From Paenibacillus arenosi (GTDB lineage Bacteria > Bacillota > Bacilli > Paenibacillales > Paenibacillaceae): 64,000 bases of DNA. The stretch is from NCBI RefSeq assembly GCF_014841135.1, contig NZ_JACYTN010000004.1, positions 124,001 to 188,000 on the forward strand. The letters are read 5' to 3'. The first letter of the stretch is position 1. Each line of letters begins with the position of its first letter. Both the position numbers and the translations under genes were made by a program. Below the pieces are notes generated by a model. That model saw only the letters and a list, made by a program, of their open reading frames with translations, was not told the DNA's origin and did not search any database. Shown here in pieces: positions 51,801 through 60,279 of this stretch.

Positions 51801-52629
51801 CGGTAGATTGAATGACCCACTTTTCATTAGTGCCCAATGTTTGACGATTCCATTGCAATTGGTAGCCAGCATCGGTATTTTCCGAATTTACTGAATTCGA
51901 CAACTGCCCATTACTTGCCTCCGAATTGCCCTTTCTAAAGTCCCCGCCATAGTATCGGTCAGCTGGAGATGTATTTTTACCTGCAAAGCCCATTAATCCA
52001 AAGCGGGACATATCATCATTTTTCACATAAACCATGTTCAATATGGGGTCCCAATAGGACTTAGCACTATCTTCTCCACCAAACATTGTATCTCCACCAT
52101 GAAATAGCTTCAAATTGCTATATGTTTTGGAGGCTGACTTATTTTCAATTGACCATTCTTTTTCCATGTATCTTTCATTTTCCGGATAATAGATCGTCTG
52201 CTTTAGTTCCAATTCCCCAGAATCAAGCTGCCACGTTACTACAATTGTATGTGCATCAGGCATAGTAATAATACCTTCACCTAGCGGTACATTTGTCCCA
52301 GTTGATTGATAGCTAGCAAAGTAAGGGGAGAATTGTCTCGTAACTGTACCTGAATCGGTATAAAACAGATTTGTCCCCCAGGCTTTATTGTCAAAGTATT
52401 GTCCTACGTAGCCATTCCCCTGCCATAAGTAAGCAGTGAGTTCACCATCATTTTTCACGGTAACTTTTAATGGCTCCTGCACACCATTGATGAGTTTCCC
52501 ACCAATTTCGCGCTGCTCTGCAGCAGCTTCCACCTTTGTTGCAAAAGGTGTTAACACGATTGAACTGATCATAACTATAGCTAACATAAATGCATATATT
52601 CGTCTTGGATTATGTTTTTTAAATGCCAA
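48817..52629 (-). CDS. large SLH-domain surface protein
   Basis: 1270-residue secreted cell-wall protein. A signal peptide (about 10-36, KVEA-AA) is followed by a beta-rich region without a known family (about 40-280), then a NEW3-like Ig domain (about 290-390), two cadherin-like PF12733 domains (about 490-690) with the repeated hallmark LxSPGTxSPxF, and a bacterial Ig-type region (about 700-785). A charged linker then leads to three C-terminal SLH repeats (about 1090-1260; FKDGTFRPEKSITRAELA, IGVGKDSFEPNRPLTRAEMA, GYKDGSYRPDASITRAEAV), which bind pyruvylated wall polymers. TTG at 52629 follows GAAGGGG at 8 bases. It is probably a carbohydrate-related or adhesive surface protein. Ends near a bidirectional terminator. 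Confidence 0.9.
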   Translation of the reverse strand: MAFKKHNPRRIYAFMLAIVMISSIVLTPFATKVEAAAEQREIGGKLINGVQEPLKVTVKNDGELTAYLWQGNGYVGQYFDNKAWGTNLFYTDSGTVTRQFSPYFASYQSTGTNVPLGEGIITMPDAHTIVVTWQLDSGELELKQTIYYPENERYMEKEWSIENKSASKTYSNLKLFHGGDTMFGGEDSAKSYWDPILNMVYVKNDDMSRFGLMGFAGKNTSPADRYYGGDFRKGNSEASNGQLSNSVNSENTDAGYQLQWNRQTLGTNEKWVIQSTEMWTTAGSLQIIAPPSQTTAPNSTVAYQFKLQNFQNNADVFDLYATSANGWKVNIVEGTSVTVPGNGAIKTVTVEVQVPAGAAGTDTITLTGTSQKDQTITNVGSATTTINAALPVISSVTAVPNKVAVGTAINVPIEIQTANVPDGASVQVELVDENKRSLSPAITASGAVTNNKATVTLPVTDVLNKANYYIKVKVDGVSAVHSSTKFDVTEGNNADLLRIFTTPGTLSPAFDKNITDYAVSVTEDVYNITVTGAVYDPRSTLKVNGVKVNSNQASDLIPLKTGDNVIQVEVTAPDGTTKKTYTINVNKQPSRNAQLLHAAVSPGTISPTFSSGTTEYEVNVGHESDQLSVTDLVYSPNANISVIGATYNPLTGGYTFPLQIGVNELKVIVTAEDGLTQTVYTIKATRQSKESEVAQALKELSIGYANGDSWESVTKNVILPTTGKFNTSVKWTSSDPAVLNEKGEINPSPDKDTTVWMTATVEKDGVKATRTFLVIVKKSSLQIVKEDSSRTVPIQAGNDAEDVENNVITRKTMSDGTKIDKVVVDPAKTESARVKAQANNQSSIRLIAADLPSDPADEVAVEVPIAAYSPLANGLNLVIETAGAHVVLNKATLHQLKQDGNDLFFRFVPIRGEQQKKALTDQAKNDALVKQTAGTKQVKLVGTPMIVETNYSDRETKLVFPLDRLQAPTDTAAQAAYLKSLYVYIQHSDGSKDLKQGVIERDAAGKVIGLSIVIHKFSTFTIVKMDAVNNGGGSTGSTGGIVPPITGGSKETDKDKDSNKHNHGVKTVQHKPYIKGFKDGTFRPEKSITRAELAVMLWKLSEAKAASTLASESKFKDVQAGNWAFAAIQSLSAKGIMIGVGKDSFEPNRPLTRAEMAATVARWKQLKAAKASSFEDVKGHWAEKHITALVEAGAAHGYKDGSYRPDASITRAEAVKLVNRLLERGPLLEVTKPTWRDVLTTHWAYGDIEEASQAHTAEVVPAKGEKLISK

Positions 52630-52809
52630 TTTTCATACCCCTTCGCCCTTATTTTTTAGGTACATATACCTAATCCTTATGAATCATCATAGTAATAGCC
52701 ACTGAACAAACGCTGAAAAAATAGGTGTTCATTCGTTTTTTCTCGACAATTTTTCAACGTTACGGCCATATTTTTTTATGCAGACAAAAATAAAGAGATA
52801 TCATAATAT

Positions 52810-52841
52810 AAAAAAAACTGCCCACCTATCGGCAGACAGTT
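52810..52841 (-). terminator. intrinsic terminator of the two-component operon
   Basis: Minus-strand AACTG(TC)TGCC...GGGCAGTT with a following run of eight T. It is the stop signal of the response-regulator gene. Confidence 0.7.
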
Positions 52842-52884
52842 CTATATGTATCTATTATTCGTTCTATATAATAGGCCAACATCT

Positions 52885-54084
52885 TTACGAATTCATTTCA
52901 TACTCTTCTTTAAGTAGCTTCGCAACATAATCATACCAATCAATAGGCAGCGATTCTCCCAACTCTCTCTCATACTGCTCCTTGTATTCTTGCACAAAAC
53001 TTTTTGCTTTTGCTTTTTCCCCTACCTCGATATAACACTCGACCATTTGAAGTGCGTAATCTTCATTCCACGGCTCAAAATGGAGCAATTTGCGTGCATA
53101 GGTAATCGCCTTCCGGTAATCCCCCTGCTTCTTTAAATGACTAACCGCATCTTCCATCAGCCATATAAATCGCTCCCGCAACTCTTCACGATGGACAGAC
53201 ATCCAAAGATTATCCAGCCCTTCGCACCAATCACCGCGATACAACGTCAATTTTTCTTCCCATTTCTCAATATTAGTTAACAGAGATGGAAGATTCATAA
53301 GTTCGTCCCTATCATGCCATATATCTGTTAACACTAATCGATACATCCGATCACGAAACGAAACGTGAATATGCTCCTGCAACTCTCTCTCCGCTACAGC
53401 ACGGCGGAGCTGGTACACACAGGTATGTACATATTGCTTCGCTTTGTCAGGGTCAGAATTAGGAAATATATCCGTAATAATCTGGTCTAGACTGACTGAA
53501 TCCTTATACAGCAAATAAGCAAACAATTCTTCAACCTTAAGCGTACGCCACTTTACAAGACCAGCTTGGGCATGTATTTCCAAACGTCCAAGGCTGTAAA
53601 TTCGGGGTCCATTGGATTCTAGTAATGCTGCGCTCGGGGTGGATGACGATTCAGAAGAGTGCTGCTCATACACGCCGCCCACTGATGACACTTGCTCATT
53701 TTCAAGGATTGTTTTCCCTGATCGTCGACGATGAATGCGATTTATTGATAGCTGTAACCGCTCGGGCTTGACGGGCTTTAGTATATAATCGACCGCACTT
53801 AATTCGAACGCCTGGATTGCGTATTGATTATAAGCGGTTACGAATACGACTTCTATCATAGGCTTCTGCTCAAGGAGTTGCTCCGCAAACGCAAGCCCCG
53901 TAATCCCAGGCATTTGAATATCCAACAGCACGATATCCGGCTCATGTTGAAGTGCCCACTCCAGTGCTTGCTGCGCATGTGAGAATAAAGTGATTTCCCC
54001 TGCTAAAGGTTCTTCTCCTAACATATCTTCCATCTCACCTAATGCAGGTAGCTCATCATCTACGACTAGTATCCGATAGGTCAT
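52885..54084 (-). CDS. response regulator with BTAD output domain
   Basis: 399 residues. A REC domain (1-120) carries the phosphorylated D55 in IVLLDIQMPG, acidic DD at 9-10, T in FVTAYN and K in LKPVKPERL. After a Ser-rich linker comes a winged-helix and bacterial transcriptional activator (BTAD, SARP-like) domain, with a helical TPR-like C-terminus (about 260-395; YARKLLHFEPWNEDYALQMVECYI). Such proteins usually control surface or metabolic genes in Paenibacillus. It starts at ATG 54084 and overlaps the kinase stop by four bases (ATGA), with GGGGAG upstream. Output genes not known. Confidence 0.92.
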   Translation of the reverse strand: MTYRILVVDDELPALGEMEDMLGEEPLAGEITLFSHAQQALEWALQHEPDIVLLDIQMPGITGLAFAEQLLEQKPMIEVVFVTAYNQYAIQAFELSAVDYILKPVKPERLQLSINRIHRRRSGKTILENEQVSSVGGVYEQHSSESSSTPSAALLESNGPRIYSLGRLEIHAQAGLVKWRTLKVEELFAYLLYKDSVSLDQIITDIFPNSDPDKAKQYVHTCVYQLRRAVAERELQEHIHVSFRDRMYRLVLTDIWHDRDELMNLPSLLTNIEKWEEKLTLYRGDWCEGLDNLWMSVHREELRERFIWLMEDAVSHLKKQGDYRKAITYARKLLHFEPWNEDYALQMVECYIEVGEKAKAKSFVQEYKEQYERELGESLPIDWYDYVAKLLKEEYEMNS

Positions 54085-57000
54085 ATGCTCCCCTTCTCTG
54101 CACGTATTTTCATCGTTATAACTGTACCTCCGCTTTCAAGACGACGAATGTCCAAATATGTTCCATACATACTTCTCAAACGGCCATTAATATTGGCGAG
54201 TCCGATTCCCTTTCGTTTACCGTCCATTGGCGGCACAGCTACTGTTACATCCAACTTCATCTCGTCCAACGAAATTCCTACCCCATTATCCGATACAGAC
54301 AATTCAATCCATTCCCCAACTTTACGGGAGGAAATGTTAACCGTTCCACCTTCTACTTTTTCCATAAGTCCGTGGCGAACTGCATTTTCCACAATCGGCT
54401 GTAACAATAATGGTGGCATATGAAAATCTGTCACATCCAAAGCGTACTCCACATTCAACCGGTCACCGAAGCGTGCTTGTTCCAGCGATAAATAGGCCTT
54501 AATGAGTGCAACTTCTTCTGAAAAGGGAACCTCATCTACCTCATTATCAAAGTCAAAGCTTCCTCGCAAGAAATCACTTAACGCATGCAAGAGCCTTCTC
54601 GTTGCATCAGAGTCACGTTTACTCATCCACGATATCGTATTAATCGAGTTGAACAAAAAATGTGGCTTAATTTGAGCACGCAGCATGTCCCGCTCCGAAT
54701 GAACTAACTGCACAGCTGTTTCTTTAAGCTGAATCAATGTTTTTACGCGCCCTTTTAAGTCTGTCCAATCAAAAGGTTTATGGATAAAATCATTAGCCCC
54801 TGCTTCAAACCCCGCCAAATTCATCTCGGTATTCGAGCCAGCTGTGGCCATCAATATTGGCAGCTCTAATGAATGATATTGCTGACGAATTTCACGGCAC
54901 AATTCAAATCCAGACATTTTCGGCATCATAACATCCATAATGCACAAGTTGAAGCGATTGCCATCTTGCAGCAGCTTCAAGGCAGCTTCACCGCTCTTTG
55001 CCGATTCACAACTATACCCTTCCATCTCCAGCAAATTAATAAGTGCCTTCAAGCTGGCGTAACTGTCATCGACGAGTAAAATACGAGCTTTATGATTCCG
55101 AGCACCTATCGACGATATAGCAGCTCGTTCACTTGCTTGAGGCAACTCCATGGTAGCTGCCTGCTCTTGAACATGTGCGACCATATAAGATGAAATATGA
55201 TCTTCGGAATTCGAACTACTTACAAGGTCATCATGATCTACTGCGTGCTGACTGGAATCCACAGCAGGAAGCATAAAGGTGAAAGTACTCCCTTTTCCAA
55301 GTATAGAATGAACGGAAATACGTCCTCCTTGGAGTTCAACTAATTGCTTCGTTATAGAGAGGCCAATGCCAATTCCCGTTGTATCCGTATATCCTTTTCG
55401 CTCCAACTGTTGGTAATCCATAAATATTCGCTCAAGCTGACTCGCTTCCATTCCAACTCCGGTATCCGTTACCGCAATGGATACCCATCCTTCCTGATGG
55501 ACACACGACACGGTTATCGATCCAGACGGCGTATGTTTTAGTGCATTATCGAGCAAATTGTATAAGCTCTGAAGAATTCGATTCTCATCCGCAATAACAT
55601 AATGCTTACCAGGCTCAACGTGATTGCGCAATTCCACTTCATCATTATGGTTCAAGCGATTAAATATATCTAACACGACCGAAACCAATCGATAAATATC
55701 AACCGGCTCAGTATGCAGTCGAATTCTGCCGTTCTTCACTTGCTCATGATCCAAAATATCTTTCACCAGATAGCTCAATCGCTGCGCAGTGCCATTTACA
55801 AGGCGTACATCCGACTGCTGCGCTGCATTTAATTGACCACCTGAACCATGGATCATCGATTGGCTAATATTTATAATCGCATTCAGCGGCGACTTTAGTT
55901 CATGAGAAGTACGAACTAAAAATTGTTCCTGATCTTTCATCTGCCTCGCCAACTGCTCAGACAATTGCTTGATGCGATTAAAAGCAGTCGTAAATCGGCT
56001 GGAGAAGAACAACCCTTGTGACAGCACGAAAATAGGGACACCGATGGGCAGCATATAAGTGAGTGTACCGACCCACACCACTTTAATTGCCATTAATAAA
56101 ATAACCTGCAAGGCGGCCAGCATACTAATAAGCATATACATAGAGCCTACTAATTTATGATGCACAGCCTTCACCGATACGACCACCATATATACAACGA
56201 CAGCTGTAAGCACCAGTATTAATAAATAGTTGAATCTGGAATAAATGCTCATCGGCGTAAAAATCGCCATCAACGCGATGAGCATTGTTAACCAACCTAT
56301 TCCTTTAGCAACCTTAACAGATGCATGCGGTTGAAATTGATAACAAATATGAGCGGTGAAGAAGTATCCCGCGCAAGCCCCGGAAATAAGCTGGATTTTC
56401 ACATTTACTTCAAATGATAAATACGGCAGAAATTCCAGCAGCACTTTTTCACCATGTGAAGCCACATAAAAGGCACTAAAAAAGCAAAACAGTGGGTAAA
56501 AGATGCCTGCTTTCCCTTCACGCCTATGGAAACTTTCTCCCGATAAGTAAATGGCCATAAATAACAGGCAGACAATAATGGCTACATCCACATAGCCCCT
56601 ACGCTTTTCCAACGCCTGTATAGCTTCTGGTGTACCCATATAAATCGGCTCAGAAACACCTTGGTTCGCATAAAAGTCAAAGTTGGATACTTGCAATACC
56701 AGCTCAACTTCCCCTTGTTCTGTAGAGAAATACCCGTTATACGGGCGGTTATTAGGCGTGGAAGTATCCGAACTGTTACCTACTTGCCCTGTCGAGCCAA
56801 TCAGCTCACCATCAGCATAAAGCCTGCTTGCCGTCTTTACATTGGTTACCCTTATCGCATAATCTCGATGGTTCGATGGCAGCTTGAGCTTTATACGATA
56901 GGTCGCAACATAGACGTCATCATTGAGAAATGGTTTCCATCCATGAGGATTCCATTGATGAGGGAGCCTAACAAAGGTAGCAAGTTCAGGCTTAACTTGC

Positions 57001-57248
57001 TCAGACATGAGCAAGTGAGCAGGGATATACTCCCACAATCCATCAATCGGGATCGCTCCTTCGTCCTCCATGCTGCAAAGAGAGACATTTAACGTTCCCC
57101 GTTCGCTCACCGCGCATTTTTCCGTACGAATATCCATTAACGGCACTACAAATAAGACGAACAATAGCATAACCCATAAACATAGGATGGCTGCTGGTAT
57201 ACGGCGTAGTTTGTTCCATACGGATGTCATAAGATGTGAGACTCCCAT
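54081..57248 (-). CDS. 7TM hybrid sensor kinase with second LytS-type kinase module
   Basis: 1055 residues. A single helix (about 18-38) precedes an extracellular beta-sandwich (about 45-205) like the 7TMR-DISM ligand domain, then a seven-helix membrane part (about 210-405). Next are HisKA with phospho-His about 446 (RTSHELKSP) and HATPase (DTGVGM, GIGIGLSI); a REC domain with Asp about 771 (CIMDVMMPKM); and a second kinase module of the LytS/His_kinase type with His about 861 (KPHFLFNSI) and its own ATPase (DNGVGIS, GIGLANI). The start is ATG 57248 or the Met six codons later. Four-base overlap with the response regulator shows an operon. Ligand unknown. Confidence 0.92.
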   Translation of the reverse strand: MGVSHLMTSVWNKLRRIPAAILCLWVMLLFVLFVVPLMDIRTEKCAVSERGTLNVSLCSMEDEGAIPIDGLWEYIPAHLLMSEQVKPELATFVRLPHQWNPHGWKPFLNDDVYVATYRIKLKLPSNHRDYAIRVTNVKTASRLYADGELIGSTGQVGNSSDTSTPNNRPYNGYFSTEQGEVELVLQVSNFDFYANQGVSEPIYMGTPEAIQALEKRRGYVDVAIIVCLLFMAIYLSGESFHRREGKAGIFYPLFCFFSAFYVASHGEKVLLEFLPYLSFEVNVKIQLISGACAGYFFTAHICYQFQPHASVKVAKGIGWLTMLIALMAIFTPMSIYSRFNYLLILVLTAVVVYMVVVSVKAVHHKLVGSMYMLISMLAALQVILLMAIKVVWVGTLTYMLPIGVPIFVLSQGLFFSSRFTTAFNRIKQLSEQLARQMKDQEQFLVRTSHELKSPLNAIINISQSMIHGSGGQLNAAQQSDVRLVNGTAQRLSYLVKDILDHEQVKNGRIRLHTEPVDIYRLVSVVLDIFNRLNHNDEVELRNHVEPGKHYVIADENRILQSLYNLLDNALKHTPSGSITVSCVHQEGWVSIAVTDTGVGMEASQLERIFMDYQQLERKGYTDTTGIGIGLSITKQLVELQGGRISVHSILGKGSTFTFMLPAVDSSQHAVDHDDLVSSSNSEDHISSYMVAHVQEQAATMELPQASERAAISSIGARNHKARILLVDDSYASLKALINLLEMEGYSCESAKSGEAALKLLQDGNRFNLCIMDVMMPKMSGFELCREIRQQYHSLELPILMATAGSNTEMNLAGFEAGANDFIHKPFDWTDLKGRVKTLIQLKETAVQLVHSERDMLRAQIKPHFLFNSINTISWMSKRDSDATRRLLHALSDFLRGSFDFDNEVDEVPFSEEVALIKAYLSLEQARFGDRLNVEYALDVTDFHMPPLLLQPIVENAVRHGLMEKVEGGTVNISSRKVGEWIELSVSDNGVGISLDEMKLDVTVAVPPMDGKRKGIGLANINGRLRSMYGTYLDIRRLESGGTVITMKIRAEKGSI

Positions 57249-57368
57249 TCTTCTAGACAGTAATATAATATACTTCTGGAATAATACTACTGCTTACAAG
57301 AATTGTTGTACAAGCAAAAAATACAGATTTATATATCTACGATCACTAATAAAATGGAAAATTATATA

Positions 57369-57397
57369 TTGACACTAACCGATTACAAGTGTAATCT
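57369..57397 (+). promoter_or_regulatory. candidate promoter of the blaI-like gene
   Basis: TTGACA (57369-57374) and, 17 bases later, TAATCT (57392-57397). The first palindrome covers the spacer and overlaps the -10 element. The -10 match is weak. Confidence 0.4.
57381..57396. promoter_or_regulatory. BlaI-type operator 1
   Basis: GATTACAAGTGTAATC, a palindrome with only the central pair unpaired. It contains the TACAnnTGTA core used by BlaI/MecI repressors. Confidence 0.8.
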
Positions 57398-57411
57398 GTA
57401 TGTCATAAATC

Positions 57412-57427
57412 GATTACACTCGTAATC
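57412..57427. promoter_or_regulatory. BlaI-type operator 2
   Basis: GATTACACTCGTAATC, matching operator 1 with differences only in the centre. Located 31 bases downstream, between promoter and start codon. Confidence 0.8.
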
Positions 57428-57442
57428 AGAAAGGAGTATACA

Positions 57443-57820
57443 ATGAACAACTTTCCACGAATTACCGAATCAGAATGGGAAGTCATGAACGTGATTTGGG
57501 CACGCTCTAAAGCTACAGCCCATGAAGTAATTGAAGCTTTAGCACAAACAGAAAATACTTGGAAGCCAGCTACGGTCAAATCCCTAATCAGTAGACTCGT
57601 GAAAAAGAACGTGCTCGGCTACACGCAAGAAGGCAAGCTATATTGCTATTATCCTTTACTTAGCAAAGAAGAGTGCTTGAGATCGGAAAGTTCATCTTTC
57701 CTCCAGCGCTTATATGGCGGCACATTAAAGCCGATGCTCGTCCATTTTCTTAGCCAAGAGAACATATCGAATCGAGAAATTGAAGAACTGCAAAACATAC
57801 TAGAGAAACGGAAAGAATAG
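57443..57820 (+). CDS. BlaI/MecI family repressor
   Basis: 125-residue winged-helix dimeric repressor. ITESEWEVMNVIWARSKATAHEVIEAL and TVKSLISRLVKKNVLGYTQEGKLYCYYPLLS are the DNA-binding domain, followed by a C-terminal dimerisation helix with the segment where BlaI is cleaved (about residue 100). ATG at 57443 has AAAGGAG upstream. Two BlaI-type palindromes precede it, so autoregulation is very likely. The following M56 antirepressor starts two bases after the stop. Confidence 0.92.
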   Translation: MNNFPRITESEWEVMNVIWARSKATAHEVIEALAQTENTWKPATVKSLISRLVKKNVLGYTQEGKLYCYYPLLSKEECLRSESSSFLQRLYGGTLKPMLVHFLSQENISNREIEELQNILEKRKE

Positions 57821-57822
57821 AC

Positions 57823-59877
57823 ATGGAGAACCTAACAACGGGTTTTATCACTACCTTATTTGATTGGATCTGGACTTCTTCACTACTGGTAGTCGTTATT
57901 GTAGGATTTATTTTGGCGGTTAAGCACCTATTCAAAAATAAGCTGCCTATTCGCTGGCACTATCTATTATGGTTTATCATCGTTGTGCGTCTGCTTGTGC
58001 CATGGACACCCGAAAGTTCGTTCAGCCTATTCAATTGGCTGCCGACGATGAGTTCGGAACAATCCTTAACGGAACTTGCCCCTATCCATCCATACGCTCT
58101 CGTTGACGAGGGAGTTCATAACCAAGGCAACACAGCAGCAACATCATCAGCATCTGATCTGGCTCATCCATCCAACAGTGCTGATCCAAGTACTTCTTAC
58201 ACCAATGCCGTAGGAACGACAGAAAAAACGAACCGTCTCATCGTATGGGATGCTTCTCTTTCACTGTATGAAGGCTTGTTCTATGTTTGGTTTCTAGGCG
58301 TGCTCTTTATGACCTGCAAATTTATTAGCCTTAACTATACCTTTCGCAAGCAGGTCATTAAAGATGCCATTACGCTTCAAGATCAAGCAACTATAAGCAT
58401 TTTAGAACAATGCAAACAACAGTTGAACATAAAGCGGCATATCCCAGTTTTGCTCACTAATCAAGTCAAAAGCCCTGCCCTATATCGTTGTTTACGCCCA
58501 CATATTTTACTTCCTAGAGAAACGATAGCTGCCTTTGACGCCAATGAATGGCGATATATGTTTCTGCACGAACTCATTCACTATAAACGCAAAGATTTAC
58601 TCGTAAATGGACTTATGTCTACGATGCTTGTTCTGCACTGGTTCAATCCGATTATTTGGTACAGCTACAGACGTATGCAGGAAGATCAAGAACTGTCCTG
58701 TGATGATAGAGCGATATCTTATCTTCGTCCTGATGAAGTAAAGGCTTATGGATATACCGTTATTAAACAAATGAAAATATCATCGAACCCATCAAGCCTT
58801 ATTCCCGTCACGTACTTCCGCTCGTCTTCGACACAGATAAAAAGGAGGATACATATGATTGCATTATTTAAGCAGCGATCAGCCCGCTGGACGATAGTAG
58901 GAGCAACTTTGTTCGTGCTTATTGCAGCTGCAACACTGACCTCTGCCAAACCTGCAATAAAATCTGCGGACAAGCCCGTTATTTCGCCATCTGCGAACCT
59001 TGACTTGTTAAAGCCTTTGAAGCCTGACATTCGTAAACAAGCAGAAGCAAGCATCAGCTACATAATGGAACGGCTTGAAAAGTCACTTCCATTACAAAAG
59101 GTAACTCATTTACCAGAGCAAAATAATTGGTTCTTGGAGTTTGGTGGGGACAGAGCAGGTCATCAACTGTTGTGGATTAATCAAGACACAGGAAAAATTG
59201 CACGGGCTGAATTCGGTGTTGAACTGAGTGCGAATGCAGTAAGTAAGGCACTGCTTGAGGAAACGAAACAACTGCTCGAACAGCATGGAGACCGCTTCAC
59301 CTCCAATATGTACTTCCATCGACATCTGTCCTACGATGCGACTAAGGAGCAAGCGATGAACTTCTCGACAAGCTTGCGGACAAAGGGTGGGGTAATTACA
59401 CCAAAAGTGACGTTAAATTGGGCTAACGATAAATTGAATGTTAAAGCTTACCCAGTACCACTTGATCAAGTAGAAACTATCTACATCGAGCAAGGGAAGC
59501 TAGCATTGCAGAAATTAAGTGGCAAAGAAAAAATAGAGCTCCAATTAGCAAATCGTTACGAAAGTGAGGAGACAAGTCATTTGTATCTTTATTTTAACGA
59601 TGATCGGCGTGCGTATTTTAACCTAAACACGAAACAGCTCTACTATGTGGAAGATGCAACTGAAAGAAGAAGTAAGTCAGCCGTTACTCAACAAAAAATC
59701 CACCTATCCGCGTTAACCGTTGTAGAAGATATTTTCGGAACCAATCTACAGGGCTATACATTTAAACTAGTAGACAATCAGCCAGGTTCTGCTGTGTTAG
59801 AAAAAGAGAACCGCTCTATTCAAATTGGTTACACGAATAAAGGGAGAATCAACTCCATAGAAATAACGAACAAGTAG
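57823..59877 (+). CDS. M56 family membrane antirepressor (BlaR1-like) with non-beta-lactam sensor domain
   Basis: 684 residues. Helices near residues 15-35, 45-60, 145-165 and 350-370 frame a cytosolic zinc protease with HELIH (about 249-253) and a downstream Glu, which should cleave the repressor on signal. The C-terminal about 300 residues are not the penicillin-binding domain of BlaR1; they contain LPEQNNWFLEFGGDRAGHQLLWI-type beta structure with PepSY/YcdB-like features, so the signal is unlikely to be a beta-lactam. An in-frame ATG at 58855 with AAGGAGG six bases upstream could also start the C-terminal part on its own. No beta-lactamase or transporter gene is adjacent. Confidence 0.88.
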   Translation: MENLTTGFITTLFDWIWTSSLLVVVIVGFILAVKHLFKNKLPIRWHYLLWFIIVVRLLVPWTPESSFSLFNWLPTMSSEQSLTELAPIHPYALVDEGVHNQGNTAATSSASDLAHPSNSADPSTSYTNAVGTTEKTNRLIVWDASLSLYEGLFYVWFLGVLFMTCKFISLNYTFRKQVIKDAITLQDQATISILEQCKQQLNIKRHIPVLLTNQVKSPALYRCLRPHILLPRETIAAFDANEWRYMFLHELIHYKRKDLLVNGLMSTMLVLHWFNPIIWYSYRRMQEDQELSCDDRAISYLRPDEVKAYGYTVIKQMKISSNPSSLIPVTYFRSSSTQIKRRIHMIALFKQRSARWTIVGATLFVLIAAATLTSAKPAIKSADKPVISPSANLDLLKPLKPDIRKQAEASISYIMERLEKSLPLQKVTHLPEQNNWFLEFGGDRAGHQLLWINQDTGKIARAEFGVELSANAVSKALLEETKQLLEQHGDRFTSNMYFHRHLSYDATKEQAMNFSTSLRTKGGVITPKVTLNWANDKLNVKAYPVPLDQVETIYIEQGKLALQKLSGKEKIELQLANRYESEETSHLYLYFNDDRRAYFNLNTKQLYYVEDATERRSKSAVTQQKIHLSALTVVEDIFGTNLQGYTFKLVDNQPGSAVLEKENRSIQIGYTNKGRINSIEITNK

Positions 59878-60279
59878 TCACGTCATATTTATTGGGCTAG
59901 TAATACAAACCAAAAAGCGGCGCTGTCTCAGCATTACTAATAAAATGCGCCGCTACTTCTACTTGCTTGAGGACCACTAATACTAACTAAACCTCTTCAA
60001 CCTTATTTTCAATTTTAAGTTCCATTTGTAGTTCAACAAGACGCTCTATCTTTTTGACCTAACGAAACATATATCTCCGTTTGCAGCACTTTAGCTTTAA
60101 ATAAAAATTCATTTGTCGCATCATCTCTATTATTTTTATAGGAATTCAAACCATCTCTCACCCGATGTGTGAGCTATTTTTTTGCAAATAGAAGGCGTTA
60201 GACAGATAGAAAAGCAAAGAAACGACAAAGCATAAGCGGCTTTACCGTTTCCTCGCTTTATTCATTTACCGTATCTAAC
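59878..60279. other. 402-bp intergenic interval
   Basis: AT-rich. It holds a hairpin at 59915-59954 (listed separately) and, near 60215-60265, an incomplete hairpin with AAGCG/CGCTT arms. No supported gene. Confidence 0.5.
59915..59954 (-). terminator. stem-loop with U tract on the minus strand
   Basis: AGCGGCGC / GCGCCGCT arms with a 23-base loop and TTTTT on the minus strand. Probably ends the minus-strand gene at 60280, though it is 326 bases from its stop; on the plus strand it also forms a strong hairpin after the M56 gene. Confidence 0.6.

Noticed and set aside
48817-57248. SLH protein and two-component genes as one operon
   Set aside because: A terminator at 52810-52841 and a 255-base gap separate them; co-direction alone is not enough.
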